A DNA stretch of 64,000 nucleotides. Origin: Ascidia mentula (lineage: Eukaryota; Chordata; Ascidiacea; Phlebobranchia; Ascidiidae). Position numbers and translations under genes: made by a program. The notes under the pieces were generated by a model. The model saw only the letters and a list, made by a program, of their open reading frames with translations, did not search any database and had not been told where the DNA came from. Within the stretch, counting starts at the first letter, position 1, and each line of letters opens with the position of its first letter. Shown here in pieces: positions 9,641-22,047 of the stretch. The stretch lies in the NCBI GenBank assembly GCA_947561715.1, contig OX387197.1, positions 16,662,266-16,726,265 on the forward strand, given 5' to 3'.

Positions 9641-11492
9641 GTCTTAACTTCGGCCCTATCTAGCCCATTGTTAAGTGGGTCGCAAAAAAAACAGAGTCCA
9701 GCCTATGTCTCCCATTGTTAAGTGGGCTTGGGGATCGAAAAAAACAGAGTCCAGCCTATCCTACCCAGTCTTAACTTCGGCCCTATCTAGCCCATTGTTA
9801 AGTGGGTCGCGAAAAAAACAGAGTCCAGCCTATGTCTCCCATTGTTAAGTGGGCTTGGGGCTCGAAAAAAACAGAGTCCAGCCTATCCCACCCAGTCTTA
9901 ACTTCGGCCCTATCTAGCCCATTGTTAAGTGGGTCGCGAAAAAATCAGAGTCCAGCCTATGTCTCCCATTGTTAAGTGGGCTTGGGGCTCGAAAAAAACA
10001 GAGTCCAGCCTATCCTACCCAGTCTTAACTTCGGCCCTATCTCGCCCATTGTTAAGTGGGTCGCGAAGAAAACAGAGTCCAGCCTATGTCTCCCATTGTT
10101 AAGTGGGCTTGGGGCTCGAAAAAAACAGAGTCCAGCCTATCCCACCCAGTCTTAACTTCGGCCCTATCTCGCCCATTGTTAAGTGGGTCGGGAAGAAAAC
10201 AGAGTCCAGCCTATGTCTCCCATTGTTAAGTGGGCTTGGGGCTCGAAAAAAACAGAGTCCAGCCTATCCCAACCAGTCTTAACTTCGGCCCTATCTCGCC
10301 CATTGTTAAGTGGGTCGCAAAAAAAAAATTCCAGCCTATGTCTCCCATTGTTAAGTGGGCTTGGGGCTCGAAAAAACAGAGTCCAGCCTATCCCACCCAG
10401 TCTTAACTTCGGCCCTATCTCGCCCATTGTGAAGTGGGTCGCGAAAAAACAAGAGTCCAGCCTATGTCTCCCATTGTTAAGTGGGCTTGGGCTCGAAAAA
10501 ACAGAGTCCAGCCTATCCCACCCAGTCTTAACTTCGGCCCTATCTCGCCCATTGTTAAGTTGGTCGCGAAAAAAACAGAGTCCAGCCTATGTCTCCCATT
10601 GTTAAGTGGCCTTGGGGCTCGAAAAAAACCGAGTCCAGCCTATAACACCCAGTCTTAACTTCGGCCCTATCTCGCCCATTGTTAAGTGGGTCGCAAAAAA
10701 AACACAGTCCAGCCTATGTCTCCCATTGTTAAGTGGGCTTGGGGCTCGAAAAAAACAGAGTCCAGCCTATCCCACCCAGTCTTAACTTCGGCCCTATCTC
10801 GCCCATTGTTAAGTGGGTCGGGAAGAAAACAGAGTCCAGCCTATGTCTCCCATTGTTAAGTGGGCTTGGGGCTCGAAAAAAACAGAGTCCAGCCTATCCC
10901 ACCCAGTCTTAACTTCGGCCCTATCTCGCGGGTCGCGAAAAAAACAGATTCCAGCCTATGTCTCCCATTGTTAAGTGGGCTTGGGGCTCGAAAAAAACAG
11001 AGTAAAGCCTATCCCACCCAGTCTTAACTTCGGCCCTATCGCGCCCATTGTTAAGTGGGTCGCAAAAAAAACAGAGTCCAGCCTATGTCTCCCATTGTTA
11101 AGTGGGCTTGGGGATCGAAAAAAACAGAGTCCAGCCTATAACACCCAGTCTTAACTTCGGCCCTATCTCGCCCATTGTTAAGTTGGTCGCGAAAAAAACA
11201 GAGTCCAGCCTATGTCTCCCATTGTTAAGTGGGCTTGGGGCTCGAAAAAAACAGAGTCCAGCCTATCCCACCCAGTCTTAACTTCGGCCTTATCTCGCCC
11301 ATTTTTAAGTGGGTCGCAAAAAAAACAGAGTCCAGCCTATGTCTCACATTGTTAAGTGGGCTTGGGGCTCGAAAAAAACAGAGTCCAGCCTATCCCACCC
11401 AGTCTTAACTTCGGCCCTATCTCGCGGGTCGCGAAAAAAACAGATTCCAGCCTATGTCTCCCATTGTTAAGTGAGCTTGGGGCTCGAAAAAA

Positions 11493-13263
11493 ACAGAGTC
11501 CAGCCTATCCCACCCAGTCTTAACTTCGGCCCTATCTCGCGGGTCGCGAAAAAAACAGATTCCAGCCTATGTCTCCCATTGTTAAGTGAGCTTGGGGCTC
11601 GAAAAAAACAGAGTAAAGCCTATCCCACCCAGTCTTAACTTCGGCCCTATCTAGCCCATTGTTAAGTGGGTCGCAAAAAAAACAGAGTCCAGCCTATGTC
11701 TCCCATTGTTAAGTGGGCTTGGGGATCGAAAAAAACAGAGTCCAGCCTATCCTACCCAGTCTTAACTTCGGCCCTATCTAGCCCATTGTTAAGTGGGTCG
11801 CGAAAAAAACAGAGTCCAGCCTATGTCTCCCATTGTTAAGTGGGCTTGGGGCTCGAAAAAAACAGAGTCCAGCCTATCCCACCCAGTCTTAACTTCGGCC
11901 CTATCTAGCCCATTGTTAAGTGGGTCGCGAAAAAATCAGAGTCCAGCCTATGTCTCCCATTGTTAAGTGGGCTTGGGGCTCGAAAAAAACAGAGTCCAGC
12001 CTATCCTACCCAGTCTTAACTTCGGCCCTATCTCGCCCATTGTTAAGTGGGTCGCGAAGAAAACAGAGTCCAGCCTATGTCTCCCATTGTTAAGTGGGCT
12101 TGGGGCTCGAAAAAAACAGAGTCCAGCCTATCCCACCCAGTCTTAACTTCGGCCCTATCTCGCCCATTGTTAAGTGGGTCGGGAAGAAAACAGAGTCCAG
12201 CCTATGTCTCCCATTGTTAAGTGGGCTTGGGGCTCGAAAAAAACAGAGTCCAGCCTATCCCAACCAGTCTTAACTTCGGCCCTATCTCGCCCATTGTTAA
12301 GTGGGTCGCAAAAAAAAAATTCCAGCCTATGTCTCCCATTGTTAAGTGGGCTTGGGGCTCGAAAAAAACAGAGTCCAGCCTATCCCACCCAGTCTTAACT
12401 TCGGCCCTATCTCGCCCATTGTTAAGTGGGTCGGAAAAAAACAGAGTCCAGCCTATGTCTCCCATTGTTAAGTGGGCTTGGGCTCGAAAAAAACAGAGTC
12501 CAGCCTATCCCACCCAGTCTTAACTTCGGCCCTATCTCGCCCATTGTTAAGTGGGTCGCGAAAAAAACAGAGTCCAGCCTATGTCTCCCATTGTTAAGTG
12601 GGCTTGGGGCTCGAAAAAACAGAGTCCAGCCTATCCCACCCAGTCTTAACTTCGGCCCTATCTCGCCCATTGTGAAGTGGGTCGCGAAAAAACAAGAGTC
12701 CAGCCTATGTCTCCCATTGTTAAGTGGGCTTGGGCTCGAAAAAACAGAGTCCAGCCTATCCCACCCAGTCTTAACTTCGGCCCTATCTCGCCCATTGTTA
12801 AGTTGGTCGCGAAAAAAACAGAGTCCAGCCTATGTCTCCCATTGTTAAGTGGCCTTGGGGCTCGAAAAAAACCGAGTCCAGCCTATAACACCCAGTCTTA
12901 ACTTCGGCCCTATCTCGCCCATTGTTAAGTGGGTCGCAAAAAAAACACAGTCCAGCCTATGTCTCCCATTGTTAAGTGGGCTTGGGGCTCGAAAAAAACA
13001 GAGTCCAGCCTATCCCACCCAGTCTTAACTTCGGCCCTATCTCGCCCATTGTTAAGTGGGTCGGGAAGAAAACAGAGTCCAGCCTATGTCTCCCATTGTT
13101 AAGTGGGCTTGGGGCTCGAAAAAAACAGAGTCCAGCCTATCCCACCCAGTCTTAACTTCGGCCCTATCTCGCGGGTCGCGAAAAAAACAGATTCCAGCCT
13201 ATGTCTCCCATTGTTAAGTGGGCTTGGGGCTCGAAAAAAACAGAGTAAAGCCTATCCCACCCA
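11493..13263 (+). repeat. Satellite 1 duplicated block, copy 2 of the 3,623-bp-offset pair
   Basis: This is the partner of 7870-9640. Part of it is shared with a third, overlapping copy: AATCAGAG lies at 8311, 9943 and 11934 (steps of 1,632 and 1,991 bp, which sum to 3,623). Nested steps of this kind indicate successive unequal exchanges. Confidence 0.75.
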
Positions 13264-16200
13264 GTCTTAACTTCGGCCCTATCGCGCCCATTGTTAAGTG
13301 GGTCGCAAAAAAAACAGAGTCCAGCCTATGTCTCCCATTGTTAAGTGGGCTTGGGGATCGAAAAAAACAGAGTCCAGCCTATAACACCCAGTCTTAACTT
13401 CGGCCCTATCTCGCCCATTGTTAAGTTGGTCGCGAAAAAAACAGAGTCCAGCCTATGTCTCCCATTGTTAAGTGGGCTTGGGGCTCGAAAAAAACAGAGT
13501 CCAGCCTATCCCACCCAGTCTTAACTTCGGCCTTATCTCGCCCATTTTTAAGTGGGTCGCAAAAAAAACAGAGTCCAGCCTATGTCTCACATTGTTAAGT
13601 GGGCTTGGGGCTCGAAAAAAACAGAGTCCAGCCTATAACACCCAGTCTTAACTTCGGCCCTATCTCGCCCATTGTTAAGTGGATCGCAAAAAAAACAGAG
13701 TCCAGCCTATGTCTCCCATTGTTAAGTGGGCTTGGGGCTCGAAAAAAACAGAGTCCAGCCTATCCCACCCAGTCATAACTTCGGCCCTATCTCGCCCATT
13801 GTTAAGTGGGTCGGGAAGAAAACGGAGTCCAGCCTATGTCTCCCATTGTTAAGTGGGCTTGGGGCTCGAAAAAAACAGAGTCCAGCCTATCCCACCCAGT
13901 CTTAACTTCGGCCCTATCTCGCCCATTGTTAATTGGGTCGCAAAAAAAACAGAGTCCAGCCTATGTCTCCCATTGTTAAGTGGGCTTGGGGCTCGAAAAA
14001 AACAGAGTCCAGCCTATCCCACCCAGTCTTAACTTCGGCCCTATCTCGCCCATTGTTAAGTGGGTCGCAAAAAAACAGAGTCCAGCCTATGTCCCCCATT
14101 GTTAAGTAGGCTGGGCTGGAAAAAAACAGAGTCCAGCCTATCCCACCCAGTCTTAACTTCGGCCCTATCTCGCCCATTGTTAAGTGGGTCGCGAAAAAAA
14201 CAGAGTCCAGCCTATCCCACCCAGTCTTAACTTCGGCCCTATCTCGCGGGTCGCGAAAAAAACAGATTCCAGCCCATGTCTCCCATTGTTAAGTGGGCTT
14301 GGGGCTCGAAAAAAACAGAGTCCAGCCCATCCCACCCAGTCTTAACTTCGGCCCTATCTCGCCCATTGTTAAGTGGGTCGCGAAAAAAACAGAGTCCAGC
14401 CTATGTCTCCCATTGTTAAGTGGGCTTGGGGCTCGAAAAAAACAGAGTCCAGCCTATAACACCCAGTCTTAACTTCGGCCCTATCTCGCCCATTGTTAAG
14501 TGGGTCGCAAAAAAAACACAGTCCAGCCTATGTCTCCCATTGTTAAGTGGGCTTGGGGCTCGAAAAAAACAGAGTCCAGCCTATCCCACCCAGTCTTAAC
14601 TTCGGCCCTATCTCGCCCATTGTTAATTGGGTCGCAAAAAAAACAGAGTCCAGCCTATGTCTCCCATTGTTAAGTGGGCTTGGGGCTCGAAAAAAACAGA
14701 GTCCAGCCTATCCCACCCAGTCTTAACTTCGGCCCTATCTCGCCCATTGTTAAGTGGGTCGCAAAAAAACAGAGTCCAGCCTATGTCCCCCATTGTTAAG
14801 TAGGCTGGGCTGGAAAAAAACAGAGTCCAGCCTATCCCACCCAGTCTTAACTTCGGCCCTATCTCGCCCATTGTTAAGTGGGTCGCGAAAAAAACAGAGT
14901 CCAGCCTATGTCTCCCATTGTTAAGTGGGCTTGGGGCTCGAAAAAACAGGGTCCAGCTTATCCCACCCAGTCTCAACTTCTTGGGGCTCGAAAAAAACAG
15001 AGTCCAGCCTATCCCACCCAGTCTTAACTTCGGCCCTATCTAGCCCATTGTTAAGTGGGTCGGGAAAAAAACAGAGTCCAGCCTATGTCTCCCATTGTTA
15101 AGTGGGCTTGGGGCTCGAAAAAAACAGTTGGGGCTCGAAAAAAACAGAGTCCAGCCTATCCCAACCAGTCTTAACTTCGGCCCTATCTCGCCCATTGTTA
15201 AGTGGGTCGCAAAAAAAAAATTCCAGCCTATGTCTCCCATTGTTAAGTGGGCTTGGGGCTCGAAAAAAACAGAGTCCAGCCTATCCCACCCAGTCTTAAC
15301 TTCGGCCCTATCTCGCCCATTGTTAAGTGGGTCGCAAAAAAAAAATTCCAGCCTATGTCTCCCATTGTTAAGTGGGCTTGGGGCTCGAAAAAAACAGAGT
15401 CCAGCCTATCCCACCCAGTCTTAACTTCGGCCCTATCTCGCCCATTGTTAAGTGGGTCGCGAAAAAAACGGAGTCCAGCCTATGTCTCCCATTGTTAAGT
15501 GGGCTTGGGGCTCGAAAAAACAGAGTCCAGCCTATCCCACCCAGTCTTAACTTCGGCCCTATCTCGCCCATTGTTAAGTTGGTCGCGAAAAAAACAGAGT
15601 CCAGCCTATGTCTCCCATTGTTAAGTGGGCTTGGGGCTCGAAAAAAACAGAGTCCAGCCTATAACACCCAGTCTTAACTTCGGCCCTATCTCGACCATTG
15701 TTAAGTGGGTCGCAAAAAAAACACAGTCCAGCCTATGTCTCCCATTGTTAAGTGGGCTTGGGGCTCGAAAAAAACAGAGTCCAGCCTATCCCACCCAGTC
15801 TTAACTTCGGCCCTATCTCGCCCATTGTTAAGTGGGTCGGGAAGAAAACAGAGTCCAGCCTATGTCTCCCATTGTTAAGTGGGCTTGGGGCTCGAAAAAA
15901 ACAGAGTCCAGCCTATCCCACCCAGTCTTAACTTCGGCCCTATCTCGCGGGTCGCGAAAAAAACAGATTCCAGCCCATGTCTCCCATTGTTAAGTGGGCT
16001 TGGGGCTCGAAAAAAACAGAGTAAAGCCTATCCCACCCAGTCTTAACTTCGGCCCTATCTCGCGGGTCGCGAAAAAAACAGATTCCAGCCTATGTCTCCC
16101 ATTGTTAAGTGGGCTTGGGGCTCGAAAAAAACAGAGTAAAGCCTATCCCACCCAGTCTTAACTTCGGCCCTATCGCGCCCATTGTTAAGTGGGTCGCAAA

Positions 16201-16559
16201 AAAAACAGAGTCCAGCCTATGTCTCCCATTGTTAAGTGGGCTTGGGGCTCGAAAAAAACAGAGTCCAGCCTATAACACCCAGTCTTTACTTCGGCCCTAT
16301 CTCGACCATTGTTAAGTGGGTCGCAAAAAAAACAAGAGTCCAGCCTATGTCTCCCATTGTTAAGTGGGCTTGGGGATCGAAAAAAACAGAGTCCAGCCTA
16401 TAACACCCAGTCTTAACTTCGGCCTTATCTCGCCCATTTTTAAGTGGGTCGCAAAAAAAACAGAGTCCAGCCTATGTCTCCCATTGTTAAGTGGGCTTGG
16501 GGCTCGAAAAAAACAGAGTCCAGCCTATAACACCCAGTCTTAACTTCGGCCCTATCTCG

Positions 16560-19190
16560 CCCATTGTTAAGTGGATCGCAAAAAAAACAGAGTCCAGCCT
16601 ATGTCTCCCATTGTTAAGTGGGCTTGGGGCTCGAAAAAAACAGAGTCCAGCCTATCCCACCCAGTCATAACTTCGGCCCTATCTCGCCCATTGTTAAGTG
16701 GGTCGGGAAGAAAACAGAGTCCAGCCTATGTCTCCCATTGTTAAGTGGGCTTGGGGCTCGAAAAAAACAGAGTCCAGCCTATCCCACCCAGTCTTAACTT
16801 CGGCCCTATCTCGCGGGTCGCGAAAAAAACAGATTCCAGCCCATGTCTCCCATTGTTAAGTGGGCTTGGGGCTCGAAAAAAACAGAGTCCAGCCCATCCC
16901 ACCCAGTCTTAACTTCGGCCCTATCTCGCCCATTGTTAAGTGGGTCGCGAAAAAAACAGAGTCCAGCCTATGTCTCCCATTGTTAAGTGGGCTTGGGGCT
17001 CGAAAAAAACAGAGTCCAGCCTATAACACCCAGTCTTAACTTCGGCCCTATCTCGCCCATTGTTAAGTGGGTCGCAAAAAAAACACAGTCCAGCCTATGT
17101 CTCCCATTGTTAAGTGGGCTTGGGGCTCGAAAAAAACAGAGTCCAGCCTATCCCACCCAGTCTTAACTTCGGCCCTATCTCGCCCATTGTTAAGTGGGTC
17201 GGGAAGAAAACAGAGTCCAGCCTATGTCTCCCATTGTTAAGTGGGCTTGGGGCTCGAAAAAAACAGAGTCCAGCCTATCCCACCCAGTCTTAACTTCGGC
17301 CCTATCTCGCGGGTCGCGAAAAAAACAGATTCCAGCCTATGTCTCCCATTGTTAAGTGGGCTTGGGGCTCGAAAAAAACAGAGTAAAGCCTATCCCACCC
17401 AGTCTTAACTTCGGCCCTATCGCGCCCATTGTTAAGTGGGTCGCAAAAAAAACAGAGTCCAGCCTATGTCTCCCATTGTTAAGTGGGCTTGGGGATCGAA
17501 AAAAACAGAGTCCAGCCTATCCCACCCAGTCTTAACTTCGGCCCTATCTCGCCCATTGTTAAGTGGGTCGGAAAAAAAACAGAGTCCAGCCTATGTCTCC
17601 CATTGTTAAGTGGGCTTGGGGTCGAAAAAAACAGAGTCCAGCCTATCCCACCCAGTCTTAACTTCGGCCCTATCTCGCCCATTGTTAAGTGGGTCGCGAA
17701 AAAAACAGAGTCCAGCCTATGTCTCCCATTGTTAAGTGGGCTTGGGGCTCGAAAAAACAGAGTCCAGCCTATCCCACCCAGTCTTAACTTCGGCCCTATC
17801 TCGCCCATTGTGAAGTGGGTCGCGAAAAAAACAAGAGTCCAGCCTATGTCTCCCATTGTTAAGTGGGCTTGGGCTCGAAAAAACAGAGTCCAGCCTATCC
17901 CACCCAGTCTTAACTTCGGCCCTATCTCGCCCATTGTTAAGTTGGTCGCGAAAAAAACAGAGTCCAGCCTATGTCTCCCATTGTTAAGTGGGCTTGGGGC
18001 TCGAAAAAAACAGAGTCCAGCATATAACACCCAGTCTTAACTTCGGCCCTATCTCGCCCATTGTTAAGTGGGTCGCAAAAAAAACACAGTCCAGCCTATG
18101 TCTCCCATTGTTAAGTGGGCTTGGGGCTCGAAAAAACAGAGTCCAGCCTATCCCACCCAGTCTTAACTTCGGCCCTATCTCGCCCATTGTTAAGTGGGTC
18201 GGGAAGAAAACAGATTCCAGCCTATGTCTCCCATTGTTAAGTGGGCTTGGGGCTCGAAAAAAACAGAGTCCAGCCTATCCCACCCAGTCTTAACTTCGGC
18301 CCTATCTCGCGGGTCGCGAAAAAAACAGATTCCAGCCCATGTCTCCCATTGTTAAGTGGGCTTGGGGCTCGAAAAAAACAGAGTCCAGCCTATCCCACCC
18401 AGTCTTAACTTCGGCCCTATCTCGCCCATTGTTAAGTGGGTCGCGAAAAAAACAGAGTCCAGCCTATGTCTCCCATTGTTAAGTGGGCTTGGGGCTCGAA
18501 AAAAACAGAGTAAAGCCTATCCCACCCAGTCTTAACTTCGGCCCTATCGCGCCCATTGTTAAGTGGGTCGCAAAAAAAACAGAGTCCAGCCTATGTCTCC
18601 CATTGTTAAGTGGGCTTGGGGCTCGAAAAAAACAGAGTCCAGCCTATAACACCCAGTCTTAACTTCGGCCCTATCTCGCCCATTGTTAAGTGGATCGCAA
18701 AAAAAACAGAGTCCAGCCTATGTCTCCCATTGTTAAGTGGGCTTGGGGCTCGAAAAAAACAGAGTCCAGCCTATCCCACCCAGTCTTAACTTCGGCCCTA
18801 TCTCGCCCATTGTTAATTGGGTCGCAAAAAAAACAGAGTCCAGCCTATGTCTCCCATTGTTAAGTGGGCTTGGGCTCGAAAAAACAGAGTCCAGCCTATC
18901 CCACCCAGTCTTAACTTCGGCCCTATCTCGCCCATTGTTAAGTTGGTCGCGAAAAAAACAGAGTCCAGCCTATGTCTCCCATTGTTAAGTGGGCTTGGGG
19001 CTCGAAAAAAACAGAGTCCAGCATATAACACCCAGTCTTAACTTCGGCCCTATCTCGCCCATTGTTAAGTGGGTCGCAAAAAAAACACAGTCCAGCCTAT
19101 GTCTCCCATTGTTAAGTGGGCTTGGGGCTCGAAAAAACAGAGTCCAGCCTATCCCACCCAGTCTTAACTTCGGCCCTATCTCGCCCATTG
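16560..19190 (+). repeat. Satellite 1 duplicated block of about 2.6 kb, copy 1
   Basis: It matches 22048-24677 with an offset of 5,488 bp in the left part and 5,487 bp after a one-A difference in the run near 22860. Shared rare markers include TGGATCGCAAA, CAGTCATAAC, CAGCCCATCCC, GGGGATCG, CAGCATATAAC and GTTAATTGG. Only a few differences are visible, such as GGGGTCG at about 17619 against GGGCTCG. Confidence 0.75.
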
Positions 19191-22047
19191 TTAAGTGGGT
19201 CGGGAAGAAAACAGAGTCCAGCCTATGTCTCCCATTGTTAAGTGGGCTTGGGGCTCGAAAAAAACAGAGTCCAGCCTATCCCACCCAGTCTTAACTTCGG
19301 CCCTATCTCGCGGGTCGCGAAAAAAACAGATTCCAGCCCATGTCTCCCATTGTTAAGTGGGCTTGGGGCTCGAAAAAAACAGAGTCCAGCCTATCCCACC
19401 CAGTCTTAACTTCGGCCCTATCTCGCCCATTGTTAAGTGGATCGCAAAAAAAACAGAGTCCAGCCTATGTCTCCCATTGTTAAGTGGGCTTGGGGCTCGA
19501 AAAAAACAGAGTCCAGCCTATCCCACCCAGTCATAACTTCGGCCCTATCTCGCCCATTGTTAAGTGGGTCGGGAAGAAAACAGAGTCCAGCCTATGTCTC
19601 CCATTGTTAAGTGGGCTTGGGTCTCGAAAAAAACAGAGTCCAGCCTATCCCACCCAGTCTTAACTTCGGCCCTATCTCGCGGGTCGCGAAAAAAACAGAT
19701 TCCAGCCCATGTCTCCCATTGTTAAGTGGGCTTGGGGCTCGAAAAAAACAGAGTCCAGCCCATTCCACCCAGTCTTAACTTCGGCCCTATCTCGCCCATT
19801 GTTAAGTGGGTCGCGAAAAAAACAGAGTCCAGCCTATGTCTCCCATTGTTAAGTGGGCTTGGGGCTCGAAAAAAACAGAGTCCAGCCTATAACACCCAGT
19901 CTTAACTTCGGCCCTATCTCGCCCATTGTTAAGTGGGTCGCAAAAAAAACACAGTCCAGCCTATGTCTCCCATTGTTAAGTGGGCTTGGGGCTCGAAAAA
20001 AACAGAGTCCAGCCTATCCCACCCAGTCTTAACTTCGGCCCTATCTCGCCCATTGTTAAGTGGGTCGGGAAGAAAACAGAGTCCAGCCTATGTCTCCCAT
20101 TGTTAAGTGGGCTTGGGGCTCGAAAAAAACAGAGTCCAGCCTATCCCACCCAGTCTTAACTTCGGCCCTATCTCGCGGGTCGCGAAAAAAACAGATTCCA
20201 GCCTATGTCTCCCATTGTTAAGTGGGCTTGGGGCTCGAAAAAAACAGTGTAAAGCCTATCCCACCCAGTCTTAACTTCGGCCCTATCGCGCCCATTGTTA
20301 AGTGGGTCGCAAAAAAAACAGAGTCCAGCCTATGTCTCCCATTGTTAAGTGGGCTTGGGGATCGAAAAAAACAGAGTCCAGCCTATCCCACCCAGTCTTA
20401 ACTTCGGCCCTATCTCGCCCATTGTTAAGTGGGTCGGAAAAAAAACAGAGTCCAGCCTATGTCTCCCATTGTTAAGTGGGCTTGGGCTCGAAAAAACAGA
20501 GTCCAGCCTATCCCACCCAGTCTTAACTTCGGCCCTATCTCGCCCATTGTGAAGTGGGTCGCGAAAAAAACAAGAGTCCAGCCTATGTCTCCCATTGTTA
20601 AGTGGGCTTGGGCTCGAAAAAACAGAGTCCAGCCTATCCCACCCAGTCTTAACTTCGGCCCTATCTCGCCCATTGTTAAGTTGGTCGCGAAAAAAACAGA
20701 GTCCAGCCTATGTCTCCCATTGTTAAGTGGGCTTGGGGCTCGAAAAAACAGAGTCCAGCCTATCCCACCCAGTCTTAACTTCGGCCCTATCTCGCCCATT
20801 GTGAAGTGGGTCGCGAAAAAAACAAGAGTCCAGCCTATGTCTCCCATTGTTAAGTGGGCTTGGGCTCGAAAAAACAGAGTCCAGCCTATCCCACCCAGTC
20901 TTAACTTCGGCCCTATCTCGCCCATTGTTAAGTTGGTCGCGAAAAAAACAGAGTCCAGCCTATGTCTCCCATTGTTAAGTGGGCTTGGGGCTCGAAAAAA
21001 ACAGAGTCCAGCATATAACACCCAGTCTTAACTTCGGCCCTATCTCGCCCATTGTTAAGTGGGTCGCAAAAAAAACACAGTCCAGCCTATGTCTCCCATT
21101 GTTAAGTGGGCTTGGGGCTCGAAAAAACAGAGTCCAGCCTATCCCACCCAGTCTTAACTTCGGCCCTATCTCGCCCATTGTTAAGTGGGTCGCGAAAAAA
21201 ACAGAGTCCAGCCTATGTCTCCCATTGTTAAGTGGGCTTGGGGCTCGAAAAAAACAGAGTAAAGCCTATCCCACCCAGTCTTAACTTCGGCCCTATCGCG
21301 CCCATTGTTAAGTGGGTCGCAAAAAAAACAGAGTCCAGCCTATGTCTCCCATTGTTAAGTGGGCTTGGGGCTCGAAAAAAACAGAGTCCAGCCTATAACA
21401 CCCAGTCTTAACTTCGGCCCTATCTCGCCCATTGTTAAGTGGATCGCAAAAAAAACAGAGTCCAGCCTATGTCTCCCATTGTTAAGTGGGCTTGGGGCTC
21501 GAAAAAAACAGAGTCCAGCCTATCCCACCCAGTCTTAACTTCGGCCCTATCTCGCCCATTGTTAATTGGGTCGCAAAAAAAACAGAGTCCAGCCTATGTC
21601 TCCCATTGTTAAGTGGGCTTGGGCTCGAAAAAACAGAGTCCAGCCTATCCCACCCAGTCTTAACTTCGGCCCTATCTCGCCCATTGTTAAGTTGGTCGCG
21701 AAAAAAACAGAGTCCAGCCTATGTCTCCCATTGTTAAGTGGGCTTGGGGCTCGAAAAAAACAGAGTCCAGCATATAACACCCAGTCTTAACTTCGGCCCT
21801 ATCTCGACCATTGTTAAGTGGGTCGCAAAAAAAACACAGTCCAGCCTATGTCTCCCATTGTTAAGTGGGCTTGGGGCTCGAAAAAACAGAGTCCAGCCTA
21901 TCCCACCCAGTCTTAACTTCGGCCCTCTCTCGCGGGTCGCGAAAAAAACAGATTCCAGCCCATGTCTCCCATTGTTAAGTGGGCTTGGGGCTCGAAAAAA
22001 ACAGAGTCCAGCCTATCCCACCCAGTCTTAACTTCGGCCCTATCTCG

